From NCBI GenBank assembly GCA_003021785.1, contig PXQU01000007.1, positions 1 through 36,559 on the forward strand: a DNA stretch of 36,559 bases, read 5' to 3'. Shown in pieces: positions 18,669 to 25,466 of the stretch; within the stretch, counting starts at the first letter, position 1, and the number at the start of each line of letters is the position of its first letter. Under the pieces are notes generated by a model. It was not told the origin of the DNA, made no database searches, and worked only from the letters and a program-made list of their open reading frames with translations. A program made the translations under genes and the position numbers. The stretch is from Halobacteriales archaeon QH_7_65_31 (GTDB lineage Archaea; Halobacteriota; Halobacteria; Halobacteriales; Haloarculaceae).

Positions 18669-19480
18669 CGACCGACGGCCACGATCACGGGCGACGGCGC
18701 TATCTGACGGCGAAACGCGGCGTGGACGAGCGGGCGCGCAACGAGCGCGTCCGTCGCCGACTCGTCGCCGAGCTGCCGGCGACCGCGCGCGTCACCGAGT
18801 GGGGGCCGGGCGTCGGGCTCTCGGTCCCGACCCTGTACGACTGGACGCGGGTAAGCTCGTATCTCGGGGTCGACGCCGATCCGGCGCTCGTGGCGTTCGC
18901 CCGTCACCTGCTCCCGCGGCTACTGGCCCGACGCGGGGACGAGCAGTCCGGCGAGCGCCGGTTCGCCGTCGGTGACGCGCTCGACACCGAGACCCGACCG
19001 TGTGACCTGCTGTACGCGCAGTCGTTCTTCGATCTCGTCGCCGTCGAGCGAGCGCTCGACGCCGTCCGTCGGGCCGTGAAGCCGGGCGGCGTCGCCTACG
19101 CGCCGCTCACGTTCGACGGACGGACGACGCTGCTCCCTCGCCATCCCGCCGACGAGACGGTGCTCGGGGCGTTCCACGACAGCATCGACGCGACCGGGGG
19201 ACAGAGCCGGGCGGCGACCGCGCTCGTCGAATCGCTCGGTGACCGCGACGCCACCCTGCTCGGAGTGGGTAGCTCCGACTGGGTGGTCCGACCGCGTCCC
19301 GACGGCTACCGCGGTGACGAACGCTACTTCTTGGCGTCGATCCTCGATATCGTCGCCGAGACGGTCGGCGAGCGGGCGACCACGGATGGCTGGCTCACGA
19401 CGCGACGGACACAGCTCGCGGACGGTCGGCTCACCTACATGGCACACAACTACGACGTGCTGTGGCGGCCTGCGCCGTAG
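18665..19480 (+). CDS. Class I SAM-dependent methyltransferase-like protein
   Basis: The protein has 271 residues from ATG 18665 (ATGA overlap with the pterin-synthase homologue). SAM motif I is VTEWGPGVGLSVP near residues 40-52, with a basic N-terminus (DHGRRRYLTAKRG). The acidic residue after strand 2 is in YLGVDADPALVAFA. Motif IV-like LLYAQSFFDLV follows, then the VKPGGVAYAP strand typical of small-molecule methyltransferases. It is the last gene of the operon, meeting the convergent phosphatase remnant at 19481 with no gap. It probably methylates a small product of the operon. Substrate unknown. Confidence 0.78.
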   Translation: MTTDGHDHGRRRYLTAKRGVDERARNERVRRRLVAELPATARVTEWGPGVGLSVPTLYDWTRVSSYLGVDADPALVAFARHLLPRLLARRGDEQSGERRFAVGDALDTETRPCDLLYAQSFFDLVAVERALDAVRRAVKPGGVAYAPLTFDGRTTLLPRHPADETVLGAFHDSIDATGGQSRAATALVESLGDRDATLLGVGSSDWVVRPRPDGYRGDERYFLASILDIVAETVGERATTDGWLTTRRTQLADGRLTYMAHNYDVLWRPAP

Positions 19481-19935
19481 CTATCGGGACGACGGCGGCT
19501 CCCAGCGCGGCAGGAGCGCGCCCGTGATCGCGACAGCGCCGATCCCGATGGCGATACCGGCGACCGTATCGCTCAGGTAGTGCGTGCCGAGATAGACGCG
19601 GGAGACGGCGACGGCGAGCGCGAGCGGGCGACGGCCTCGCCGGTCGTCTGACACACCGGCCGCGGCGGGAACGGGCGCGTGACCGTCGCCATCAGAGTCG
19701 CGACGACGACGCCCGTGATCGCGAGCGCGACGCCGGCTCGTTTCGTCGTCTCGCGCCAGCCGGCCGTCCAGAACAGTCCGAGGAAGACGAGCGCGGCGGT
19801 CGCGGAGCCGAGTCCGGTGACGGAAGTGAAGAGCTTCGTAACCAGCGGCGTGCGGATCTCGGAGACGAACAGTGCCGTCTGCGTGTCGAGCGCGAACAGC
19901 CAGTCGAGAAGCACGCTGAGCGCATCGTCCATCAT
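19481..19935 (-). pseudogene. PAP2-type phosphatase remnant, internal deletion plus frameshift
   Basis: Minus strand. From ATG 19935 one frame encodes a membrane-spanning N-terminus and the first phosphatase motif (VTRPFPPRPVCQT) up to about 19640. The conserved end, with motif 3 (SRVYLGTHYLSD, having Ser-Arg-x5-His-x3-Asp spacing) and the final membrane segment, lies in another frame from about 19635 to the TAG at 19481. The middle motif PSGH, which carries a catalytic His, is missing in all frames. Roughly 20-30 residues must therefore be lost. Intact family members act on lipid or isoprenoid phosphates. A TATA-like GGACTTACCC on the minus strand at 19956-19965 remains. A sequencing or assembly error is the alternative to true decay. 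Confidence 0.75.
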
Positions 19936-19964
19936 CGGACGTACCGGGGCGGATCGGGTAAGTC

Positions 19965-20441
19965 CTACCGGTGGGGGGTGTCACTGCCAGTACCCCGTGT
20001 GCGTCTCGCCCGGACGAGGACCCAGAGGGCGAACAGCCAGATCCCGATCTCGACGAAGAACGAACGGCTCCACAGGTAGTGCCAGACGAACGCGCCGGGC
20101 GGGAGTGCGAGCGGCGTCGGCGGCTCGACCAGCGGCCACGCGAGAAAGAGCGCGTCCGTCGGGCGACCGTTGACGACGACGTGGAGCGCGTCGGTGGCGA
20201 GATGCGAGGCCCACCCAACTGTGACGGCCAGCGCGCGACCGCCGCGAACCGCAGCTACGGCGGCGAGGGGCGCGAGGAGCGCCGTGTGGCCGACCGTGTG
20301 GTACAGCTCGACGATCCCGACCGAGGCGAGCGGCTTGTCGACGAGATCGGGGAGCGCCGCACCGGCGACGGCAGCGGCTACGGGAAGTCCACGGAGCCGC
20401 GCGAGCAGCCACGCGACGACGAGATGGGTGACGAACAGCAT
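19965..20441 (-). CDS. DUF457/YdjM-type membrane-bound metal-dependent hydrolase
   Basis: The protein has 158 residues from ATG 20441. It begins MLFVTHLVVAWLLARL, and the early His is a conserved feature of the family. ALPDLVDKPLA follows near 29-39, then YHTVGHTALLAPL near 47 and GWASHLATDALHV near 76. These His/Asp motifs in membrane segments define the LexA-binding/YdjM-like DUF457 group, predicted metal-dependent membrane hydrolases (phospholipase-like fold in some members). The substrate is unknown. A TATA-like TGAAATACG on the minus strand lies at 20462-20470. The gene ends just before the promoter of the PAP2 remnant. Confidence 0.8.
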   Translation of the reverse strand: MLFVTHLVVAWLLARLRGLPVAAAVAGAALPDLVDKPLASVGIVELYHTVGHTALLAPLAAVAAVRGGRALAVTVGWASHLATDALHVVVNGRPTDALFLAWPLVEPPTPLALPPGAFVWHYLWSRSFFVEIGIWLFALWVLVRARRTRGTGSDTPHR

Positions 20442-20479
20442 CGCCGTATATTGGCGGCGGGCGTATTTCAGTTACCGCG

Positions 20480-21748
20480 TCACGGGAACAGCCCGCGCAT
20501 CTCGTGTGCGCTCCCGACCCGTTCGAGAGCGACGATGTACGCAGCGGTGCGGAGATCCGGCGCGTCACGGGCCGTGTAGGCGTCGAGCATCTCGTCGAAG
20601 CCGCGCGCGAGCCGGGTTTCGAGGTCGTCGTTCACCTGCTTGAGGTCCCACGAGTACTGCTGTGAGTTCTGCACCCACTCCAGATACGAGACGATGACGC
20701 CGCCGGCGTTCGCGAGGATATCGGGGACGACGGGGATATCCCGCTCGCGGAGGATCATGTCGGCCTCGAACGTCGTCGGGCCGTTGGCCGCCTCGACGAC
20801 GGCGTCGGCACGGATATCCTCGGCTACGTCCTCGGTGATGACGTTCTCGATCGCGGCAGGGATGAGCGCGTCCACGTCGAGCCGGAGCAGATCGCCGTTG
20901 GTGATCTGGTCGGCGTCGTCGTAGCCGTCGTCTCCGTCCTCGTAGCCAGTCATAAGCCCGTTCTCCGAGATATACTGCTCGATCGCCATCACGTCGAGCC
21001 CGTCCGGATCGTGGAGCGCACCGGAGACATCGGAGACGGCGACGATGTTCGCCCCCATCGACGAGAGCAGTCGAGCCGTGACCGAGCCGACGTTGCCGAA
21101 CCCCTGGACGGCGATCGTCGCGTCTTCGAGCCGGCGATCGAAGAAGTCGAACGCGCGGCGGGTGGTGACGGCGACGCCGCGACCGGTCGCCTCGACGCGG
21201 CCCGCCGTGCCGCCGATCTCGATCGGCTTGCCCGTCACCACGTCGGGGATGACGTAGCCGCCGTACATCGAGTAGGTGTCCATCATCCACGCCATCTCCC
21301 GACCGCCGGTGTTGATGTCCGGCGCAGGCACGTCCATATCCGGGCCGATCATCCGACGGATGCCCTCCGTGTAGCGGCGAGTGAGGTTCTCCACCTCGCT
21401 GTCGGACATGTCGGTCGGATCGACGACGACGCCCCCTTTCGCGCCGCCGTAGGGGAGATCGACGAGGGCGGTCTTCCAAGTCATCCAGCCGGCGAGGGCC
21501 GTCACTTCGTCCTGTGAGACGCTGGGGTGGTAGCGGACGCCGCCTTTGAACGGGCCGCGAGCGGAGTCGAACTGGCAGCGATACCCCTCGTACACCTCGA
21601 CGCTGCCGTCGTCGCGCTCGATCGGGAGCGTCACCTTCAGGGTGCGTTCGGGATGTTTGAGTCGCTCGAACACGCCGGCGTCGATGTCGGCGTACGGCTC
21701 GGCGTTCTCCATCTGGGCGAGCATATTCCCCAGTGCGTCCTCTGCCAT
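20480..21748 (-). CDS. gdhA: Glutamate dehydrogenase (Glu/Leu/Phe/Val family)
   Basis: The protein has 422 residues, typical of hexameric archaeal GDH. It interconverts glutamate and 2-oxoglutarate plus ammonia. The substrate domain has GPFKGG with Lys-68, Lys-92 in WKTAL, and catalytic Lys-104 in GGAKGG, with DINTGGREMAWMMDTY near 144. The Rossmann domain has VQGFGNVGS at 214-222. Cofactor preference is not certain from sequence. ATG 21748 is preceded by an excellent TATA box. Transcribed alone. Haloarchaea often carry several GDH paralogues, so the exact symbol is provisional. Confidence 0.95.
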   Translation of the reverse strand: MAEDALGNMLAQMENAEPYADIDAGVFERLKHPERTLKVTLPIERDDGSVEVYEGYRCQFDSARGPFKGGVRYHPSVSQDEVTALAGWMTWKTALVDLPYGGAKGGVVVDPTDMSDSEVENLTRRYTEGIRRMIGPDMDVPAPDINTGGREMAWMMDTYSMYGGYVIPDVVTGKPIEIGGTAGRVEATGRGVAVTTRRAFDFFDRRLEDATIAVQGFGNVGSVTARLLSSMGANIVAVSDVSGALHDPDGLDVMAIEQYISENGLMTGYEDGDDGYDDADQITNGDLLRLDVDALIPAAIENVITEDVAEDIRADAVVEAANGPTTFEADMILRERDIPVVPDILANAGGVIVSYLEWVQNSQQYSWDLKQVNDDLETRLARGFDEMLDAYTARDAPDLRTAAYIVALERVGSAHEMRGLFP

Positions 21749-21767
21749 ACGCGCCCCTGGCGACCGT

Positions 21768-21777
21768 CTTATTTAAG
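21768..21777 (-). promoter_or_regulatory. TATA box of glutamate dehydrogenase
   Basis: On the minus strand it reads CTTAAATAAG, 20-29 bases upstream of the ATG at 21748. It is one of the strongest TATA boxes in the window, consistent with high expression and a leaderless transcript. Confidence 0.7.
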
Positions 21778-21816
21778 CCATGTTACTTCGCTCGGATCGT
21801 GTCAAAAATTGCCGCG

Positions 21817-23247
21817 CTACTCGCCGTCGAGCGCCCGAGGGAGCGCGGCGACGAGATCACCCGCCGTGAGTCCGGGTCCGTGCGTCTCGGAGACGAGCTC
21901 GCCCGCGCGCCCGGTAGCGTACGCGGCGACGGACGCGGCCTCGCGTGGGCGGAGCCGACAGGCGAGCGCCCCGACCGTCCCCGCGAGCACGTCGCCAGTG
22001 CCACCGACGGTCATCCCGGCGTTCCCGGCCCGGTTCCGGCGGGTGCGATCGCCGTCCGAGATCACGTCCTCGCGCCCCGTGACGAGGAGGGTGTGATCCA
22101 GTTCGGCGGCGAAGGACTCGACGAGATCGGCCAGTTCCGCTGGATCGTCTGCCGTCGCACCGCTCATGGCGCGCAGCTCTCCCTGATGTGGCGTACAGAC
22201 GAGCGTCGCGTCCGTCTCGACATCCGGGACGACGCGGAGCGCGTCGGCGTCCACGACCGCCGTTCCGTCGTAGTCGGCGAGGAAGGACTCGACGGCCGCG
22301 AGCGTCTCGTCGTGCGAACCGAGCCCCGGCCCGAGGACGACGGTATCGGTGGCAGCCGCACGAGAGAGCAGCTCCTCGACGTGGGCGGGAGCGAGTCGGT
22401 CACCGTCGCAGTCGTGCACGATGAGGTCCTCGGCGTACCCTTGTACCTCGCTCGCGATCCGGCTCGGACAGGCGACGCGAGCGAGATCGGCCCCCGCCCG
22501 GAGGGCAGCCTGTGCGGCGAGCGCCGGTGCACCGGTGTAGGGACCACCCCCCACGACGAGCACTTCCCCGTGGTCTCCTTTGTGCGAGTCCGGGGACCGA
22601 GAGAGCCGGAGCAGGTCACCGCTGGCGACGAACGTCTCGGCGGCGGCCGGAATTCCAATATCGGCGACGGTGACGTCCGCAGCGAGGTCGGCGAGTCCGG
22701 GCTTCGCGTCGTGAAAGGTGACGACCGCGTCGGCATCGACGGCGGGACCGGCGGCCGTACCCGTGTCCGCATCGACACCGGAGGGGGAATCTACGGAGAG
22801 CACCGGGCAGTCGGCGTCGTTGAGGGTATGAGCGACAGTGGCCTCCGGCTCGCGGAGCACACCCGTGATACCCGTCCCGAGCATCGCATCGACGGCGAGC
22901 GCGGGGGTTCCAAGCTCGAAGCCGCGGGAGTCGGTGACGATACGCGTGTCGATCTCTGTTCGCGTGAGGGCCGTCCAGTTCTCTCGCGCGATCTCGGTCG
23001 TGATGGTCTCGGGGCGACCGAGCAGGTGGACGGTCACCTCGCGCTCGCGGAGGAAGCGGGCCGCGACGAGCGCGTCACCGCCGTTGTTGCCGCGCCCGCA
23101 GACGAGCGCGACGGCGTCGCCCGCCGCCGTCCGTTCACGCACCGCACGGGCGACGGCGTTGCCCGACGACTCCATCAGCTGTTTGCGTGGGACACCCAGC
23201 GCCTCGCTGTTCGCGTCCACGACGGCCATCTCGTCGCTCGTGAGCAT
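21817..23247 (-). CDS. nnr: Bifunctional NAD(P)H-hydrate epimerase / ADP-dependent dehydratase
   Basis: This 476-residue two-domain repair enzyme restores NAD(P)H from its hydrated forms. The N-terminal YjeF epimerase domain (1 to about 205) has VCGRGNNGGDALVAARFL near 49-66 and VDSPSGVDADTG. The C-terminal ribokinase-like YjeF_C domain (about 215-476) has HKGDHGEVLVVGGG, LGPGLGSHDET, TPHQGEL and the nucleotide motif GMTVGGTGDVLAGT. Both halves are intact. ATG 23247 lies 23-31 bases downstream of a TATA-like CTTTTTACC. It ends 68 bases before the GDH start on the same strand, with a separate GDH promoter between. Confidence 0.93.
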   Translation of the reverse strand: MLTSDEMAVVDANSEALGVPRKQLMESSGNAVARAVRERTAAGDAVALVCGRGNNGGDALVAARFLREREVTVHLLGRPETITTEIARENWTALTRTEIDTRIVTDSRGFELGTPALAVDAMLGTGITGVLREPEATVAHTLNDADCPVLSVDSPSGVDADTGTAAGPAVDADAVVTFHDAKPGLADLAADVTVADIGIPAAAETFVASGDLLRLSRSPDSHKGDHGEVLVVGGGPYTGAPALAAQAALRAGADLARVACPSRIASEVQGYAEDLIVHDCDGDRLAPAHVEELLSRAAATDTVVLGPGLGSHDETLAAVESFLADYDGTAVVDADALRVVPDVETDATLVCTPHQGELRAMSGATADDPAELADLVESFAAELDHTLLVTGREDVISDGDRTRRNRAGNAGMTVGGTGDVLAGTVGALACRLRPREAASVAAYATGRAGELVSETHGPGLTAGDLVAALPRALDGE

Positions 23248-23269
23248 ACCGTCCGTTCGACGCCCGGCG

Positions 23270-23278
23270 GGTAAAAAG
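23270..23278 (-). promoter_or_regulatory. TATA-like box of nnr
   Basis: On the minus strand it reads CTTTTTACC, centred 27 bases upstream of the ATG at 23247. The rest of the gap up to 23385 shows no gene. Confidence 0.55.
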
Positions 23279-23385
23279 CAGGCGGCAGTGCCGGATCTCG
23301 AACCCCTCGAAGCTGGAAACCCGTGTGTGGGCCCTGCCGTCGCCCATAGCTGAACGCATCACGCGAGCCGAAACCGCGGTTCGGA

Positions 23386-24214
23386 CTACTCCCCGCCGGT
23401 TCGGAGGTAGAAGAACACGTAGGTCTGGGCGTAGCCGGCGTAGCGGTCGCCGAACTGTCGGCGAATCCGTCGGGAGGTCTCGGCGTAGTCGGAGCCGTCA
23501 CAGTCCGGGTAGTAGTCCTCGATGGCCGTCTGAATCCACGTGTCGAGCGGAACCGCTTCGAGGAAATCGAGCGAGAAGAGGAGGATACAGTCGGCCACCT
23601 TATCGCCGACGCCGACGAACTGGGTGAGATACTCGCGTGCGTCCTCGTACTCGTGGTCGCGTGCGGCGGCGGGAGTGGCCTCACCGTCGGCGACCATCTC
23701 GGCCGTGCGCTGGACGTACGGGGCACGGTAGCCGAGCGAGAGGTCACGGAGGTCGGCCTCGGTAGCGGCGGCGAGCTGGTCTGGCGTCGGAAACGCGAAG
23801 TACGTGTCGCCGTCGAACGTGACGCTGTCTCCGTACTGTTCTGCGAGCCGGGTGCACATACCGTGGATGCGCTCGACGCGCATCTGGGCCGAGCAGATGA
23901 ACGAGACGAGACACGGGAACGGCGGGGTCGTCGAGTCGGAGCAGGCGGGTGAGGAGCGCGGGCGCGTCGGGAGTAGACGACTCCCACTCGATCCGGTCGT
24001 CGCGTTGGCGCGCGCGAATCACCTGTGGCTCGTCGGTTTCGGTGAACGTTGCCGGTAGCGTCGTGTAGTACCACGCGTCACTCCCCCAAGCGCGGTCGTC
24101 CTCGAACATGCGACCGTCGGCCCGGTCCCAGAGGTAGGTCTGTCCGGACTCGACGGTCGCCTGCATATCGAAGCCGCCGGCGAGATCGGGGATCGGGATC
24201 GTTCCGTCGTACAC
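23386..24214 (-). pseudogene. 8-oxoguanine DNA glycosylase (archaeal Ogg/AlkA type) broken by internal deletion and frameshift
   Basis: Minus strand. From GTG 24214 the first frame gives the N-terminal domain (MYDGTIPIPDLAGGFDMQ, ESGQTYLWDR, up to RLLRLDD near 23935). The catalytic part resumes in another frame near 23925 with PPFPCLVSFICSAQMRVERI and runs to TGA 23386. This part holds the helix-hairpin-helix GVGDKVADC, with the base-excision Lys, and the catalytic Asp in VPLDTWIQTA. The linker that normally joins them (about 30-45 residues) is absent, so a single frameshift would not restore the usual length of about 300 residues. The second frame could still make a 165-residue C-terminal fragment from ATG 23883. 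It may be a true loss of 8-oxoG repair or a sequencing artefact. Confidence 0.75.
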
Positions 24215-24301
24215 AGCCGAGATGGGCGGGCCGCGTGCTTTGTGATTTCGATAGCGGCCGCTGTCGGACGTGGTGGCCTGTGGACCCGCGTCTCCGAGGA
24301 G

Positions 24302-24541
24302 TTAGTCGGCGGCCGCAGGGGTCGGCTGCTGGGTCTGTTCGTCTTCCATTCCGTCAGTAAGCTCGTCGGCGAGTGCGAACACCGCCTGCTTGTGGTCGGT
24401 CTTCGACTTGTGGATAGATGTCGGCCGCACGCCGAGAGAAGCGTAGTCGTCGTGTTCGATGGTGGTGTCGGAAAGCTCTTCGTAGTGAGTTCGTACCTCC
24501 GCGAGAAGCCCGTGAAGGTGAATCAGCTCTTGTTTTTTCAT
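24302..24541 (-). CDS. UPF0058 family protein
   Basis: The protein has 79 residues from ATG 24541 (MKKQELIHLHGLLAEVRTHY). This N-terminus is the hallmark of the archaeal UPF0058 family, small helical metal-binding-like proteins (His residues in LIHLHG) of unknown role. The tail is Gln/Thr/Pro/Ala-rich. Codon use is lower in G/C than that of its neighbours. A TATA-like ATAATATAA on the minus strand at 24569-24577 drives it. Its upstream region is shared with the divergent aIF2 beta gene and contains the 32-bp repeat array. Confidence 0.85.
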   Translation of the reverse strand: MKKQELIHLHGLLAEVRTHYEELSDTTIEHDDYASLGVRPTSIHKSKTDHKQAVFALADELTDGMEDEQTQQPTPAAAD

Positions 24542-24568
24542 AGACAACCACCGCTTACGTTCGGAGGG

Positions 24569-24577
24569 TTATATTAT
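24569..24577 (-). promoter_or_regulatory. TATA box of the UPF0058 gene
   Basis: On the minus strand it reads ATAATATAA, centred 32 bases upstream of the ATG at 24541. It sits in a markedly AT-rich patch. Confidence 0.6.
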
Positions 24578-24649
24578 TATCCCGAGAACGAGTACCACAC
24601 ATTCGTGTATACGAGGAAGTAGCGGCAACTTTGACCGTGTTTCGGGACA

Positions 24650-24824
24650 GGTGATGATCACACCAAGTGATCTCGCGAGACGGTGATGATCGCACTAAGC
24701 GATCTCGCGAGACGGCGATGACCACACCGAGCGATCTCGCAAAGCGGCGGTGATCGTCCGGAACGATTTCGCGAAACCGCGATGACCACACCGAGCGATC
24801 TCGCGAAATGGTGATGACGAACGG
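24650..24824. repeat. Tandem 32-bp palindrome-centred repeat array (five units plus a partial sixth)
   Basis: Five units of exactly 32 bp start at 24650, 24682, 24714, 24746 and 24778. A partial copy (GGTGATGACGAACGG) occupies 24810-24824. Each full unit carries a 10-bp dyad, at 24671, 24703, 24735, 24767 and 24799. Units 1 and 2 read TCTCGCGAGA and unit 4 reads TTTCGCGAAA, both perfect palindromes. Unit 5 reads TCTCGCGAAA and unit 3 TCTCGCAAAG, which are imperfect. The paired change in unit 4 keeps the symmetry. The array lies between the UPF0058 and aIF2 beta promoters. Its length, not a multiple of three, makes coding implausible. Spacing near three helical turns would put all dyads on one DNA face. 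Confidence 0.9.
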
Positions 24825-24831
24825 CTTTTGC
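24824..24831 (+). promoter_or_regulatory. TATA-like box of aIF2 beta
   Basis: GCTTTTGC, about 26 bases before the ATG at 24854. It begins where the partial sixth repeat ends, so repeat-bound proteins would contact the promoter region directly. Confidence 0.5.
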
Positions 24832-24853
24832 GCCGGCGGCTACACGTTCAGGT

Positions 24854-25252
24854 ATGAGCTACGACGACCACCTCGACCGGGCGCTGACGGAGACGGATTC
24901 GAGCAGCAGTGCGAGCCGCTTCTCCCTGCCCGATCCGTCGCTGCGTGCCGACGGCAGTTTCACGCTGTTGGAGAATCTGAACGAGATCGTGACGCGGTGC
25001 AACCGCGAGGCCGACCACGTCGTGAAGTATCTCCAGACGGAGCTCGGGACCGCGGCCAGTCTCGACGACGGGCGGCTCCGTCTCACCGGCTCGTTCAAGC
25101 AGTCGCGAGTGCGTGAGGCGCTGGAGTCGTACGCCGAGGAGTTCGTCATCTGCCCGGACTGCGGGCTGCCGGACACGAAGCTCGTCGAGGAGAGCGGGAC
25201 GACGTACAGACAGTGTGAGGCGTGCGGTGAGCGGACGCGCGCAGGAAATTAG
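24854..25252 (+). CDS. Translation initiation factor aIF2 beta subunit
   Basis: The protein has 132 residues, beginning MSYDDHLDRALTETD as in archaeal aIF2 beta. The central alpha-beta domain includes TRCNREADHVVKYLQTELGT near 47-66 and RLRLTGSFKQSRVREAL. The C-terminal zinc ribbon uses Cys-100, Cys-103, Cys-121 and Cys-124 (CPDCGLPDTKL, CEACG). It forms part of the heterotrimer that brings initiator Met-tRNA to the small ribosomal subunit. Haloarchaea can carry more than one beta-like paralogue, so this may be the second copy. Its stop overlaps the convergent zinc-ribbon gene by four bases. The repeat array sits directly upstream of its promoter. Confidence 0.9.
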   Translation: MSYDDHLDRALTETDSSSSASRFSLPDPSLRADGSFTLLENLNEIVTRCNREADHVVKYLQTELGTAASLDDGRLRLTGSFKQSRVREALESYAEEFVICPDCGLPDTKLVEESGTTYRQCEACGERTRAGN

Positions 25253-25425
25253 AGCGCCTGCATCGTTTCGAGATCGCGCTCGGTGCGGGCGAACTCGGAG
25301 AGCCGGTTCTCGGCGGTACAGTCCGGACAGTAGAACGTCTCCGACGGCTCGGGCAGCTCGTTCGGTGACTCCTCCCAGCTCTTCTCGCAGTCGGGACACA
25401 GCAGCCGAACGTATGTTTCGACCAT
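25249..25425 (-). CDS. Small zinc-ribbon (CPxC) protein
   Basis: The protein has 58 residues from ATG 25425 (MVETYVRLLCPDCEKSWEES) to TAA 25249-25251. Two CPDC knuckles (LLCPDCEKSW near residue 9 and FYCPDCTAEN near 32) form a plausible single zinc site. The tail is acidic and helical, ending LETMQAL. This is one of the haloarchaeal zinc-finger microproteins with unknown roles, often thought to bind nucleic acid or protein. Its last four bases overlap the aIF2 beta stop on the opposite strand. It lies directly upstream of the TFB stop on the same strand, with only 41 bases from the TFB stop to its own start, so it may be co-transcribed with TFB. Confidence 0.82.
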   Translation of the reverse strand: MVETYVRLLCPDCEKSWEESPNELPEPSETFYCPDCTAENRLSEFARTERDLETMQAL

Positions 25426-25466
25426 ACGCAGCGAAACGCCGCCGCCGGTGAAAATCTTTGGAACGG

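Noticed and set aside
21733..23274. Long plus-strand open frame (513 residues) over nnr
   Set aside because: It mirrors the intact, motif-rich nnr gene on the minus strand. Its composition (Arg/Gly/Glu/Asp-rich) is that of a GC-rich antisense shadow. The same applies to the long frame at 8445-9875 opposite the saccharopine-dehydrogenase-like gene.
23386..24214. Programmed frameshifting to express Ogg
   Set aside because: A shift alone would not restore the missing linker of about 30-45 residues, and no slippery sequence with a downstream structure is evident at the junction.
24650..24824. CRISPR array
   Set aside because: Units are contiguous 32-bp tandem copies that differ from one another. 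There are no unique spacers between identical repeats and no cas genes nearby.
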